Below, in pieces: positions 1 through 6,526 of a stretch of 6,624 bases of DNA. The DNA is from an uncultured Clostridia bacterium. Lineage in GTDB: Bacteria; Bacillota; Clostridia; TANB77; CAG-508. The DNA is taken from positions 1 to 6,624 of the forward strand of contig CALYBF010000084.1 of assembly GCA_944393755.1 (NCBI GenBank), written 5' to 3'. The notes beneath the pieces are model-generated. The model did no database searches. It worked only from the letters and a program-made list of their open reading frames with translations, and was not told where the DNA came from. Both the position numbers and the translations under genes were made by a program. How positions within the stretch are numbered: position 1 is the stretch's first letter; each line of letters begins with the position of its first letter.

Positions 1-2016
1 TTTTCAACAATAACTACAATTGCAATCTCTGGGTTCTCAAAAGGAGCAAAACCAACAAACCAAGCATTAACCTTGTTACCATTGTCCACTTCAGCAGAAC
101 CAGTCTTACCACCAACACTAACATTAAAATCTTTAAATCTAACATAAGCGGTACCAGAACTATCTTGCGTAACAGACTCCATACCTTTTAAAACAGCATC
201 TAAATATTCTTGCTTAATATCAATGTCTTCAACTTGTTCTTCTTCTATTCCAAGTTTTTGATTAACAAAACTCTCTATATCATTTTTTGACACTTCTGAG
301 CCGTCTGCATTTCTAACAGTTTTTACAATAGTAGGTTCAATTCTATTTCCACCATTTGCTAAAATACTAATATATCTTGCCATTTGAACAGGGCTGAAAG
401 AATTATCATTTTGTCCTATAGCAGCTTGTAAAGTATCTGCTGCATACCAGTTAGGGTCATCTTTTGCATGTAATCTAGCCTTTGTCTCTTTACTAGCAAC
501 AGAACCAGAAGCCTCACTTGGAAGCTCAATTCCAGTTTTACTTCCTAAACCAAAGTATCTCGCCATTTTTGCTAAAGCATCTATACCCATTCTATCTGCT
601 GTTTCATAGAAGAAATAGTTACAAGATTTCTCAATAGCACCAGAAACATCAAGCCAACCGTGTCCTCTATGATAATCTGTATAATACCAACATCTTGGTC
701 GAAAGCCAGCACTTGCATATTTCATATACACACCCGTATCATTTATTTTAGTATTTAAATCTATAACACCAGATTCTAGTCCTGCTATTGCGGTTACCAT
801 TTTAAAAGTAGAACCAGGTGAATATGAGTTTTGTACAGCTTTATTAACTAAAGGATGTGCTGTATTATTATTATAATTATTCCAATTTTCAGTGCTAATT
901 CCGTCCAACAAAATCTGCTGGATTATATGTAGGGTAACTTGCCATAGCAAGTATTTCTCCTGTATTAACGTTCATAACAACACAAGCACCTGCATTTGTA
1001 TCAAACCTTTGTCCAAAACCACCGCTTGAAATTTTTTGTATATTTGCAGCTAAAGCTTCTTCTGTAACTCTTTGAAGGTTTGCATCTATTGTAAGAACAA
1101 CATCAGAACCCGCAATTGCTTCTTCTGCAATATATTCAGCCGTTGTAGTACCATCAACTGCCATATCTATTTGTCTTGTACCATTTTTACCTTTCAAATA
1201 TTCTTCAAAAACATATTCAATACCTGTTTTTCCTATAATATCATTTTGGCTATATGTATCTTTTCTCGTTGCATATTCTTCGCTACTTATTTGCGAAGCA
1301 TAACCTAAAATATGTGCTGCTAAAGTTCCTGATGTATATTCTCTTATAGGTTCTACTGAAATATTTATCCCTGCAAATTTATCTGAGCTTTCGCTAAACT
1401 CTGCAACCGCTTCTCTTGGTATATTATCTGCTATAGTAATTGATTTTGTACTACTGTAACCCTCTATTGAAATTTCATATCTAATTGCTAAAATTTTTCT
1501 TATTTCTTCTATATTAGTAGTATTTGTTATCTCATACTTATCTACAAACTCATAAAAAGCTTGCTCTGCACTTATATTTTGATCAAAATCATTATCTTCT
1601 TTCCACTCTACTAGTTGCTCATCAGAAATTGTAAAATTAAATGGGTTTATACTAATTGGAAATGAATCTGGATATGATACTCCATATTTTTCTAATACAT
1701 TTATCATATTTAATATAGAAATATTAAGCTCATTGTCATCTACTTTTGTTTTGTACATTTCTAATGAAAACTGTGCATCTGATGTAACTAATGTTGCCCC
1801 TGTTCTATCTAAAATATCACCTCTTGCTGCTTCTAATGTACTTTCTCTTGTTAACCTTGTATTTGATTGTTCTCTATATTCTGCTCCATGTACTATTTGA
1901 AGGCTAAATAGTCTGATAATTAATATAATTCCAATTATATATATTAAAACAGTTAACAAATTAAATCTAAAATTTATATTTGCATTTTTGTGTTCCTTAT
2001 TTCTTCTTATTATCAA
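1..2016 (-). CDS. mrdA: Penicillin-binding protein 2, class B transpeptidase of the Rod complex; one +1 frameshift, 3' end beyond window
   Basis: Peptidoglycan D,D-transpeptidase that cross-links lateral wall in the elongasome. The start is TTG at 2016–2014, seven bases after AAGG; no ATG occurs until well past the membrane anchor. An N-terminal cytoplasmic stretch and one membrane segment (about residues 19–37) precede the PBP dimerisation domain, with its ARGDILDRTG box near residue 64. The transpeptidase domain begins near residue 305. Reading is open from residue 1 to 371, then meets CGG-AAT-TAG. Skipping one C at 903 continues the protein to the window edge (671 residues seen). All three catalytic motifs lie after the shift: STFK (402–405, nucleophile S402), SCN (464–466) and KTGSAE (637–642). 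Without the shift the product is a 373-residue protein lacking the active site. It is last of the visible operon, 46 bases after mreD. PBP2 rather than a division PBP is inferred from mreBCD linkage and length. Confidence 0.93.
900..903 (-). other. Putative +1 recoding site A (CGGA) in PBP2
   Basis: On the coding strand the codons run GTT-GGA-CGG-AAT-TAG, so the zero frame stops two codons after CGG. Skipping the C (complement of position 903) gives GTT-GGA-GGA-ATT-AGC, which restores V-G-G-I-S and 300 further in-frame residues holding all transpeptidase motifs. The tetranucleotide CGGA followed by A is identical to the two sites in mreB. No strong internal Shine-Dalgarno sequence precedes this site. 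It could be programmed or obligate frameshifting, four-base glycine decoding, or a one-base sequence error. Confidence 0.6.
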
Positions 2017-2062
2017 ACTTTCACCTTCTTTCTATCTCCTATTTTTATTTTTAAATTACTGT

Positions 2063-2596
2063 TTAAAAATATCTCGTTAAAATTTTATTTCCTTTATATT
2101 CATTTTCTATATAATATCCTGTTTTTTGCATTAGTGGATATAATATTATTGTTAAAATTAAATTATATATAATTTCAATTACAAGTATTATTATAAAGTT
2201 TACTATCTCCACATTTATTGATAAAAACATATAATTTAATAAATAATTAAGTGCTTCTGCTAAAAATGTAGAACCCAGAACCATTATCATTATTGTCATT
2301 CTGCTATCTTTTGAAAAATTTTTATCAAACACTCCTGCTAAGAAACCAATAAGTCCTAATGTTACTGCATTTATTCCTACTTGTAAACCTAACAACAAGT
2401 CTAAAAATAAACCTATTGCAACCCCATAAATTGTGCCCACTGTTCTACTTGCAAACAGCCCTACAAACAAAACAAATATAACAAATAAATTAGGCATAAC
2501 CCCTGCTATATTGAACCAAGTAAAGAAGTTTGATTGAAGATAATATATAATTAATGCTACTAAAATTAAAACTATATTAATTACTAGTTTTTTCAA
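2063..2596 (-). CDS. mreD: Rod shape-determining membrane protein MreD
   Basis: Integral membrane subunit of the Rod complex that partners MreC and modulates PBP2/RodA activity. The 177-residue length fits the family. The protein is almost wholly hydrophobic, with about five to six membrane segments (roughly 5–22, 30–50, 52–90 as a pair, 103–122, 130–155) and a charged C-terminal tail. The G-x-x-x-G-L-F-L-D motif near residues 58–67, typical of MreD, is visible. The start is TTG at 2596–2594. An in-frame TAA lies directly upstream, so no longer start exists, and AGAGG sits eight bases before it. That ribosome-binding site overlaps the mreC stop codon, suggesting coupled translation. There is no CGG codon and no frame break. 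Low sequence conservation is normal for MreD; the call rests on hydropathy, motif and position between mreC and PBP2. Confidence 0.93.
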   Translation of the reverse strand: MKKLVINIVLILVALIIYYLQSNFFTWFNIAGVMPNLFVIFVLFVGLFASRTVGTIYGVAIGLFLDLLLGLQVGINAVTLGLIGFLAGVFDKNFSKDSRMTIMIMVLGSTFLAEALNYLLNYMFLSINVEIVNFIIILVIEIIYNLILTIILYPLMQKTGYYIENEYKGNKILTRYF

Positions 2597-2609
2597 TTAA
2601 TTCACCTCT

Positions 2610-3425
2610 CTACTTATTTGTTATTACAAGTACTGTATTTAATTTATCAAAATCTACAGCTGTATCTATTAGAGCATATCTATCTGTAATATTTTGTGTA
2701 TTTTCTACTTTTCTAACAGTTCCTACGTGTATTCCTTTTGGATAAATTCCACCTAAACCTGATGTTTCTATACTATCTCCTTGTATTACATTTGCATCTG
2801 TTGGTATATACATACCTCTTAATGTTTTATTATCATTTAATGTTCCTTTACATACAATACTATCACTATTTGAACTCATTATACAGCTTATTGAGCTTGC
2901 AGTATCTATTATTGTCTGTACTTTTGCTGTATTATTAGTAACAGAAACAACATGTCCTACTAAACCTTGGTCTCCTATTACTGTCATATTTACCCCTACA
3001 CCGTCATCACTTCCAACATTTATTACTATTGTTTTTGAATAATTACTAATATCTTTGTTTATTACATATCCTGGTATTGTAGTATATTCTCCATATTTTT
3101 CGCTCAAATTTAAATATTCTTGTAAAGTTTCATTTTGTGTTTTTATGTTTTCGAGTTCTCTTAAAGATTGCTCTAATTCACTATTTTTTTGTTTTAATTC
3201 CTCATTTTCTTGTTTTAAATTATTTATATCTGTAAAAAATGTGCTATTACCACTTAATTTGTTTTTTAAATATGTTAGCCCATTTTGTATAGGCATGACT
3301 AAATTAGTTGCAGCATTTTCAAAAAAGCTCGAATTTTTTTCTCCATTTGAAAATATCACAACTAATATTAAAATTATAATAGTAATAATTATTCCTATAA
3401 TTCCACCTTTTTTATTTCTGTACAT
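2610..3425 (-). CDS. mreC: Rod shape-determining protein MreC
   Basis: Bitopic membrane protein that links cytoplasmic MreB and MreD to the extracellular domain of PBP2 and activates it. The 271 residues fit the family. A short basic N-terminus (MYRNKKGG) leads into one membrane segment at about 9–26. A long heptad-rich coiled coil follows at about 65–108 (repeated leucine, glutamate and lysine, such as LKQENEELKQKNSELEQSL). The rest is the paired beta-barrel domain, with the family signatures VINVGSDDGV (134–143), DQGLVGHV and GDSIETSGLGGIYPKGI (about 216–233). It has an ATG start with AGGAG six bases upstream, 19 bases after the mreB stop. There is no in-frame CGG and the frame is intact, unlike its neighbours mreB and PBP2. 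Confidence 0.96.
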   Translation of the reverse strand: MYRNKKGGIIGIIITIIILILVVIFSNGEKNSSFFENAATNLVMPIQNGLTYLKNKLSGNSTFFTDINNLKQENEELKQKNSELEQSLRELENIKTQNETLQEYLNLSEKYGEYTTIPGYVINKDISNYSKTIVINVGSDDGVGVNMTVIGDQGLVGHVVSVTNNTAKVQTIIDTASSISCIMSSNSDSIVCKGTLNDNKTLRGMYIPTDANVIQGDSIETSGLGGIYPKGIHVGTVRKVENTQNITDRYALIDTAVDFDKLNTVLVITNK

Positions 3426-3444
3426 TTTTTACTCCTAACTTTTT

Positions 3445-4478
3445 TTATCTTCTATTTCTTGCATTTACAAGAACTCTTCCTAAACGCTCTATATCTTCTA
3501 ATGTTTTTCCTGCTCCTCTTACTACACAGTCTAGTGGTTCTTCTGCTACATATACAGGCATTCCTGTTTCACTACTTATTAATTTATCTAAGTTTTTAAT
3601 TAAAGCTCCTCCACCTGCTAAAACTATTCCTTTTTCCATAATATCTGCTGCTAATTCTGGTGGTGTTTTTTCTAGTGTTATTTTTATTATTTCTACAATT
3701 TTTCCTATTGATTCTTTCATTGCTTCTTCTATTTGTGTAGATGTTATTGTTACATTTCTAGGAAGTCCTGAGCTTAAGTCTCTTCCTCTTATTTCCATAC
3801 TTGCTTCTGTCATAAGTGGCATTGCACAACCTATTTCTATTTTAATTTGCTCTGCTGTTGTGTCTCCTATTGCTAAATTCATTTCGCGTTTTATATAATT
3901 TACAATATCTTCATCTAGTTCATCACCAGCTATTCTTAAAGAGTGGCTTACAACTATTCCACCTAAAGATATTACCGCAACTTCTGTTGTTCCACCACCT
4001 ATATCTACTATTATACTTCCGGCTTGGCTCTCCTACATCTAATGATGCTCCAATTGCAGCTGCCATTGGTTCTTCTATTAAATATACTTCTCTTGCTCCT
4101 GCTTGCATAACAGATTCTTCTACTGCTCTTTCTTCTACTTCTGTTATTCCAGAAGGCACTCCTACAACTACTCTTGGTTTTCCTATATTATATCTTTTTC
4201 CTACTTTTGCAATAAGGTTTTTTAACATTAATTGTGTTGCTGTAAAGTCTGCAATTACGCCATCTTTCATAGGCCTTACTGCTCTTATTTGGTCTGGTGT
4301 TCTTCCGAAGCATTTCTTTTGCTTCTGTTCCTGTTGCTACTATATTTCCTGTTTTCCTATTTATTGCAACTACTGAAGGTTCTTTTAATACTATTCCCTT
4401 TCCTTTTAATGTAACTAAAATATTTGCTGTTCCTAAATCAATTCCAATATCTTTTGATCCAAACGTAAAAAATTTCAT
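3445..4478 (-). CDS. mreB: Rod shape-determining actin homologue MreB, interrupted by two +1 frameshifts
   Basis: Cytoskeletal ATPase that forms membrane-bound filaments and positions the Rod wall-synthesis complex. The ATG at 4478 has AAAGGA nine bases upstream, 19 bases after the radC stop. Three reading frames join into a 343-residue protein, a normal MreB length: residues 1–57 (to 4308), 58–152 (4306–4022) and 153–343 (4020–3445). Each junction is one extra C in CGGA. Actin-fold motifs appear in order: DIGIDLGTAN (phosphate 1, near 10–19), LGRTP (57–61), RPMKDGVIADF (69–79), DIGGGTTE (158–165, phosphate 2) and GIVLAGGGALI (about 283–293, adenosine). The N-terminal MKFFTFGSK is a probable membrane-binding helix. 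Without shifting, translation ends after 96 residues. Every motif on both sides of each junction is conserved and undecayed, which argues against an old pseudogene. A sequence error remains possible. Confidence 0.95.
4018..4021 (-). other. Putative +1 recoding site C (CGGA), second site in mreB
   Basis: The coding strand reads GAG-CCA-AGC-CGG-AAG-TAT. Skipping one C (complement of 4021) gives AGC-GGA-AGT-ATA-ATA-GTA-GAT. This restores glycine 153 and the phosphate-2 loop SGSIIVDIGGGTTE. The unshifted frame runs 33 further codons of unrelated sequence to a stop at 3923. A Shine-Dalgarno-like AGGAG lies eight bases before the CGG, within GTA-GGA-GAG. It could act as a stimulator, although the other two sites lack one. 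The core CGGAA is identical to sites A and B. Confidence 0.6.
4304..4307 (-). other. Putative +1 recoding site B (CGGA), first site in mreB
   Basis: The coding strand reads GAA-ATG-CTT-CGG-AAG-AAC. Skipping one C (complement of 4307) gives CTT-GGA-AGA-ACA-CCA, restoring the conserved MreB motif LGRTP with glycine 58. The unshifted frame continues 39 codons of unrelated sequence to a stop at 4188. CTT followed by a slowly decoded codon resembles known +1 sites (CTT-TGA in bacterial prfB, CTT-AGG in yeast Ty1), where a leucine tRNA slips from CTT to TTC. The P-site codon differs at the other two sites, so P-site slippage alone does not explain all three. Confidence 0.62.
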
Positions 4479-4497
4479 AATAATCTGTCCTTTCTTT

Positions 4498-5199
4498 TTA
4501 TACTTGTGTTTTTCTTTCTAATGAAAAAATACTTACATAATTCATCTTTCCAACAACTATATGGTCTAACATAATTAGCCCTAGTTGTTGAGATGCTTTA
4601 TTTAATTCATCTGTAAAAACAATGTCTTTCTGACTAGGTGTAGGATTACCACTTGGATGATTATGTACTAATATGAATTTTGGTGCTTTCATTCGTATTG
4701 GTTCTGATAATATATCTTTTATAGGAATATTTACAAGATTAGTTCCACCTTTTGCAATATCTTCTATTTTTAATATTTCATTTTTGGTATTCAGAATTAC
4801 AATTTTTACAATTTCTTCTTTTTGATAATACAAATCACTCATTAATATTTTAGCTAAATCTTGTGGTTTTTTTATGATTTTTTTATTATAATTTGATGTT
4901 CTAAACATCCTTATTGCTATTTCTCCCACTGCCTTTAATTGTATTGCTTTGACTTTTCCAATACCTTTTTGTTCCATTAACTCTTGTATTGTTAATGTTT
5001 GTAAAAATTTCAAATTTTCTTCTTCTGTATTATTTAGACTAAGCAATCTTTGTGCTAATTGTACTGCTGTTTCTTCTTTTGTTCCTGTTTTTATTATTAT
5101 TGCTAATAATTCTGCATCTGATAATACTTTTTCACCATACATTTCTAATTTTTCGTATGGCCTTTCTAGTTCTGGTAATTCTTTAATTTTCATAGACAA
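4498..5199 (-). CDS. radC: RadC family JAMM/MPN-domain protein
   Basis: Member of the RadC (DUF2466) family, once linked to DNA repair; its true role is unsettled. Counting from the start used here (233 residues), the N-terminus carries the family's KIKELPELERPYEKL. A helix-hairpin-helix-like stretch with KGIGKVKAIQLKAV lies at about 78–92. The C-terminal JAMM metal site is HNHPSGN-x4-SQKD, with H179, H181, S189 and D192. Three starts are possible. ATG at 5208 almost touches the AAAGGA sequence, so it is unlikely. TTG at 5199 has nine-base spacing and is chosen. ATG at 5193 has 15-base spacing and matches the usual family start, so it cannot be excluded. It lies upstream of mreB with a 19-base gap, the classic Firmicute radC–mreBCD order. 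No CGG codon and no frame break are present. Confidence 0.93.
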   Translation of the reverse strand: MSMKIKELPELERPYEKLEMYGEKVLSDAELLAIIIKTGTKEETAVQLAQRLLSLNNTEEENLKFLQTLTIQELMEQKGIGKVKAIQLKAVGEIAIRMFRTSNYNKKIIKKPQDLAKILMSDLYYQKEEIVKIVILNTKNEILKIEDIAKGGTNLVNIPIKDILSEPIRMKAPKFILVHNHPSGNPTPSQKDIVFTDELNKASQQLGLIMLDHIVVGKMNYVSIFSLERKTQV

Positions 5200-5253
5200 A
5201 ATAATCATTCCTTTCAGTTTGTTTTATTTTGCCCCTATTTTGTTTTTATATCC

Positions 5254-5511
5254 CTATATTTTTTTATATATGAAGATTGCAAGTATCATACCTATTATAC
5301 TTGATATATTTATCTTAAATGTTAAACCAAATGTTAATTGAATTACACTTAAATCAAGTGTAAGTGGCTGACTCAAACCAAAACTTTCTCCATATGATAA
5401 CCACCAAAGCCAATCAACTTGTGATGCTAATTCTCCAAGTAACCCTCCTATTACTATTCCTGATAATATAAATACTAATAATATCCATACATTTTTTTCT
5501 TTTGTTGCCAT
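5254..5511 (-). CDS. DUF4321 domain small membrane protein
   Basis: An 85-residue membrane protein of unknown function matching the DUF4321 family as I know it from Clostridia. A short charged N-terminus leads to a first membrane segment (about 8–28) with GIVIGGLLGEL. Next come a WLWWLSYGESFGL turn, the family-typical PLTLDLSVIQLTFGLTFKINI stretch in two parts (about 49–69), and a second membrane segment (about 68–82) ending IYKKI. It has an ATG start at 5511 with GGAGGG eight bases upstream. It is the first gene after the promoter at 5597–5569 and lies about 50 bases before radC, so it appears to lead the radC–mreBCD–PBP2 operon. Family genes commonly sit in this position, which hints at an envelope role, but no biochemical function can be read from the sequence. 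Confidence 0.88.
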   Translation of the reverse strand: MATKEKNVWILLVFILSGIVIGGLLGELASQVDWLWWLSYGESFGLSQPLTLDLSVIQLTFGLTFKINISSIIGMILAIFIYKKI

Positions 5512-5535
5512 TTTTTTATCCCTCCAAAATTCTTC

Positions 5536-5549
5536 TATCCTTACGGATA
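5536..5549 (-). other. Small GNRA-capped hairpin in the operon 5' leader
   Basis: On the minus strand TATCC-GTAA-GGATA forms a 5-bp stem with a GTAA (GNRA class) tetraloop. It lies between the promoter and the ribosome-binding site of the DUF4321 gene, in a leader of about 50 bases. It may only stabilise the mRNA 5' end; no riboswitch-like architecture is visible. Confidence 0.35.
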
Positions 5550-5568
5550 TTTATTTTTACTACAAAGT

Positions 5569-5597
5569 ATTATATATTGTATTGGCAATTTTTTCAA
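5569..5597 (-). promoter_or_regulatory. Sigma-A type promoter for the DUF4321–radC–mreBCD–PBP2 operon
   Basis: On the minus strand TTGAAA (5597–5592; 5 of 6 to consensus) is followed by a 17-base spacer and a perfect TATAAT (5574–5569). Transcription would start near 5562, about 50 bases before the ATG at 5511. This is the only strong promoter I see for the operon; the gaps between its genes are short (13–55 bases). Confidence 0.7.
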
Positions 5598-5719
5598 GTA
5601 AATATGTTTATTTTTTTCTTAATTTATAATTTTCTCCTTTTGTTCTTCTGTTTTCTTTTTTTAATGGTTGAAAATAAAAAAATACTATGTTATATTAATA
5701 AGAAATTATTTGTTTTTAA
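5598..5719. other. T-rich intergenic spacer between divergent genes
   Basis: This is the middle of the 289-bp gap between the DUF4321 gene and the mecA-like gene. The plus strand is strongly pyrimidine-rich, with long T and TC runs (about 5608–5662). No gene, RNA fold or clear repeat is visible. The A-rich minus strand upstream of the 5597 −35 box could act as an UP element, which is inference only. Confidence 0.4.
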
Positions 5720-5748
5720 TTACCAAAATTTATATATTTAAATATAAT
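5720..5748 (+). promoter_or_regulatory. Candidate promoter of the mecA-like gene
   Basis: TTACCA (5720–5725; 4 of 6 to consensus), a 17-base spacer and a perfect TATAAT (5743–5748) lie about 50 bases before the ATG. A second TATAAT at 5760–5765 lacks a good −35 box. The region is so AT-rich that chance TATAAT matches are likely, so this is weaker than the divergent operon promoter. Confidence 0.45.
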
Positions 5749-5800
5749 AATATTAGTAGTATAATTAAATTAATAGTTATTTTAGGAGGTATCTTGCCAT

Positions 5801-6415
5801 ATGAAAATAGAGAGATTGACAGAAGATAAGATTCGAATTATATTTGATTCTTCTGATTTAAAAGCTAGACATATAGACTTAAAATCTTTAATGGCAAAAA
5901 ATTTAGAGCATCAAGATTTCTTTAATATTATTTTAGAAAAAGCTAAAAATGAAATCGGATTTAATACAGATGGTTGTAAATTATTAATTGAAGCTTTTTC
6001 TACGCCTGATAATATTTTTGTTTTTACAATCACAAGATATTTACCAGATAATATTTCTAATAAGAAACTTACCGTAAAAAGAAAGTCTTTGAATAAAACT
6101 GATAAACAAGCTCTATATAAATGTAATAATTTTGATACTTTTTGTGATTTTTGCAAATACTTAAATAGTGAATATAAATATAATTTAAGACTCTTATCAA
6201 AAAATACTTATTTATATTTATATAATAATACATATTACTTTTTTATGAAAAATATTATCTCTGATGAATTTGCAATTAAGAGTTTCTATTCAATTGCATC
6301 TGAGTTTTTAACTCCTATTCATTATTCTAGTAGTTTTGAAAGCAAATTATTAGAGTATGGAAAAGTAATTATTAAAGGTAATGCTATTATGACTGGGATT
6401 AAATATTTTTGTTAA
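5801..6415 (+). CDS. mecA: MecA/NegB family adaptor protein
   Basis: MecA-type adaptors bind target proteins with their N-terminal domain and deliver them to the ClpC–ClpP protease through their C-terminal domain; in Bacillus the targets include ComK. The 204 residues are close to the usual length (about 210–230). The N-terminus MKIERLTEDKIRIIF, with the following SSDLKARHIDLKSL, is the recognisable family opening. KNEIGFNTDGCKLLIEAF (about 49–66) and VFTITRYLP follow, then a lysine-rich linker (about 88–105). The C-terminal ferredoxin-like domain begins near YKCNNFDTFCDF (about 108) and ends YGKVIIKGNAIMTGI. The ATG at 5801 has a full AGGAGG 11 bases upstream, a slightly long spacing. It is transcribed divergently from the rod operon, stands alone and ends at a stem-loop. 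No in-frame CGG occurs; the one CGGA here (ATC-GGA) is in another phase and the frame is intact. ClpC partnership is inferred from the family. Confidence 0.85.
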   Translation: MKIERLTEDKIRIIFDSSDLKARHIDLKSLMAKNLEHQDFFNIILEKAKNEIGFNTDGCKLLIEAFSTPDNIFVFTITRYLPDNISNKKLTVKRKSLNKTDKQALYKCNNFDTFCDFCKYLNSEYKYNLRLLSKNTYLYLYNNTYYFFMKNIISDEFAIKSFYSIASEFLTPIHYSSSFESKLLEYGKVIIKGNAIMTGIKYFC

Positions 6416-6417
6416 TT

Positions 6418-6455
6418 ATTAAGAACTCTAATAATATACAATTAGAGTTCTTAAT
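6418..6455 (+). terminator. Stem-loop terminator after the mecA-like gene
   Basis: A perfect 15-bp inverted repeat (6418–6432 with 6441–6455, core AAGAACTCTAAT) with an 8-base loop begins two bases after the stop codon. The stem is AT-rich with only eight G/C positions among its 30 bases. The downstream run is T-rich but broken (TTATTATATATTTC), so efficiency may be modest. It could also stop transcription arriving from the minus-strand gene at the right edge. Confidence 0.65.
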
Positions 6456-6526
6456 TTATTATATATTTCTAATTTTATGACAAGAAAAATAAGCTATTTT
6501 TAGTTCATTTTTATATACTATCAATT

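Noticed and set aside
3055..3438. Plus-strand open frame of 127 codons
   Set aside because: It is a shadow of mreC; the hydrophobic, serine/phenylalanine-rich product mirrors the antisense coiled-coil and membrane segments.
900..4307. Random single-base sequencing errors as the full explanation
   Set aside because: Three independent errors would each have to insert a C, at a codon boundary, before GGAA. The same gene contexts without the C also occur (TTA-GGA-AGA in mreB, TTA-GGA-AGT in PBP2). A systematic artefact still cannot be excluded without reads.
900..4307. Simple reassignment of CGG to another amino acid
   Set aside because: A triplet reassignment would not restore frame. Conserved sequence resumes only if one base is skipped.
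3858..4376. Plus-strand open frame of 172 codons
   Set aside because: It is antisense to mreB, has a leucine/phenylalanine-rich composition typical of reverse-complemented AT-rich coding DNA, and lacks a convincing ribosome-binding site.
3445..4478. Reading mreB as three separate genes or a decaying pseudogene
   Set aside because: The three frames join into one 343-residue MreB with every actin-fold motif conserved and no decay. The breaks are identical in sequence, which random decay would not produce.
4949..5341. Plus-strand open frame of 130 codons
   Set aside because: It is antisense to radC and the DUF4321 gene, both of which have family motifs on the other strand.
5502..5741. Plus-strand open frame of 79 codons in the intergenic gap
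   Set aside because: It is made almost only of F, L, I, Y and K from a T-rich spacer, starts inside the DUF4321 gene, and shows no family features.
6485..6501. AT-only hairpin (AAAAATA, AGC, TATTTTT) as a terminator for the right-edge gene
   Set aside because: A 7-bp stem of A and T only is expected by chance in this composition and would be too weak to call.
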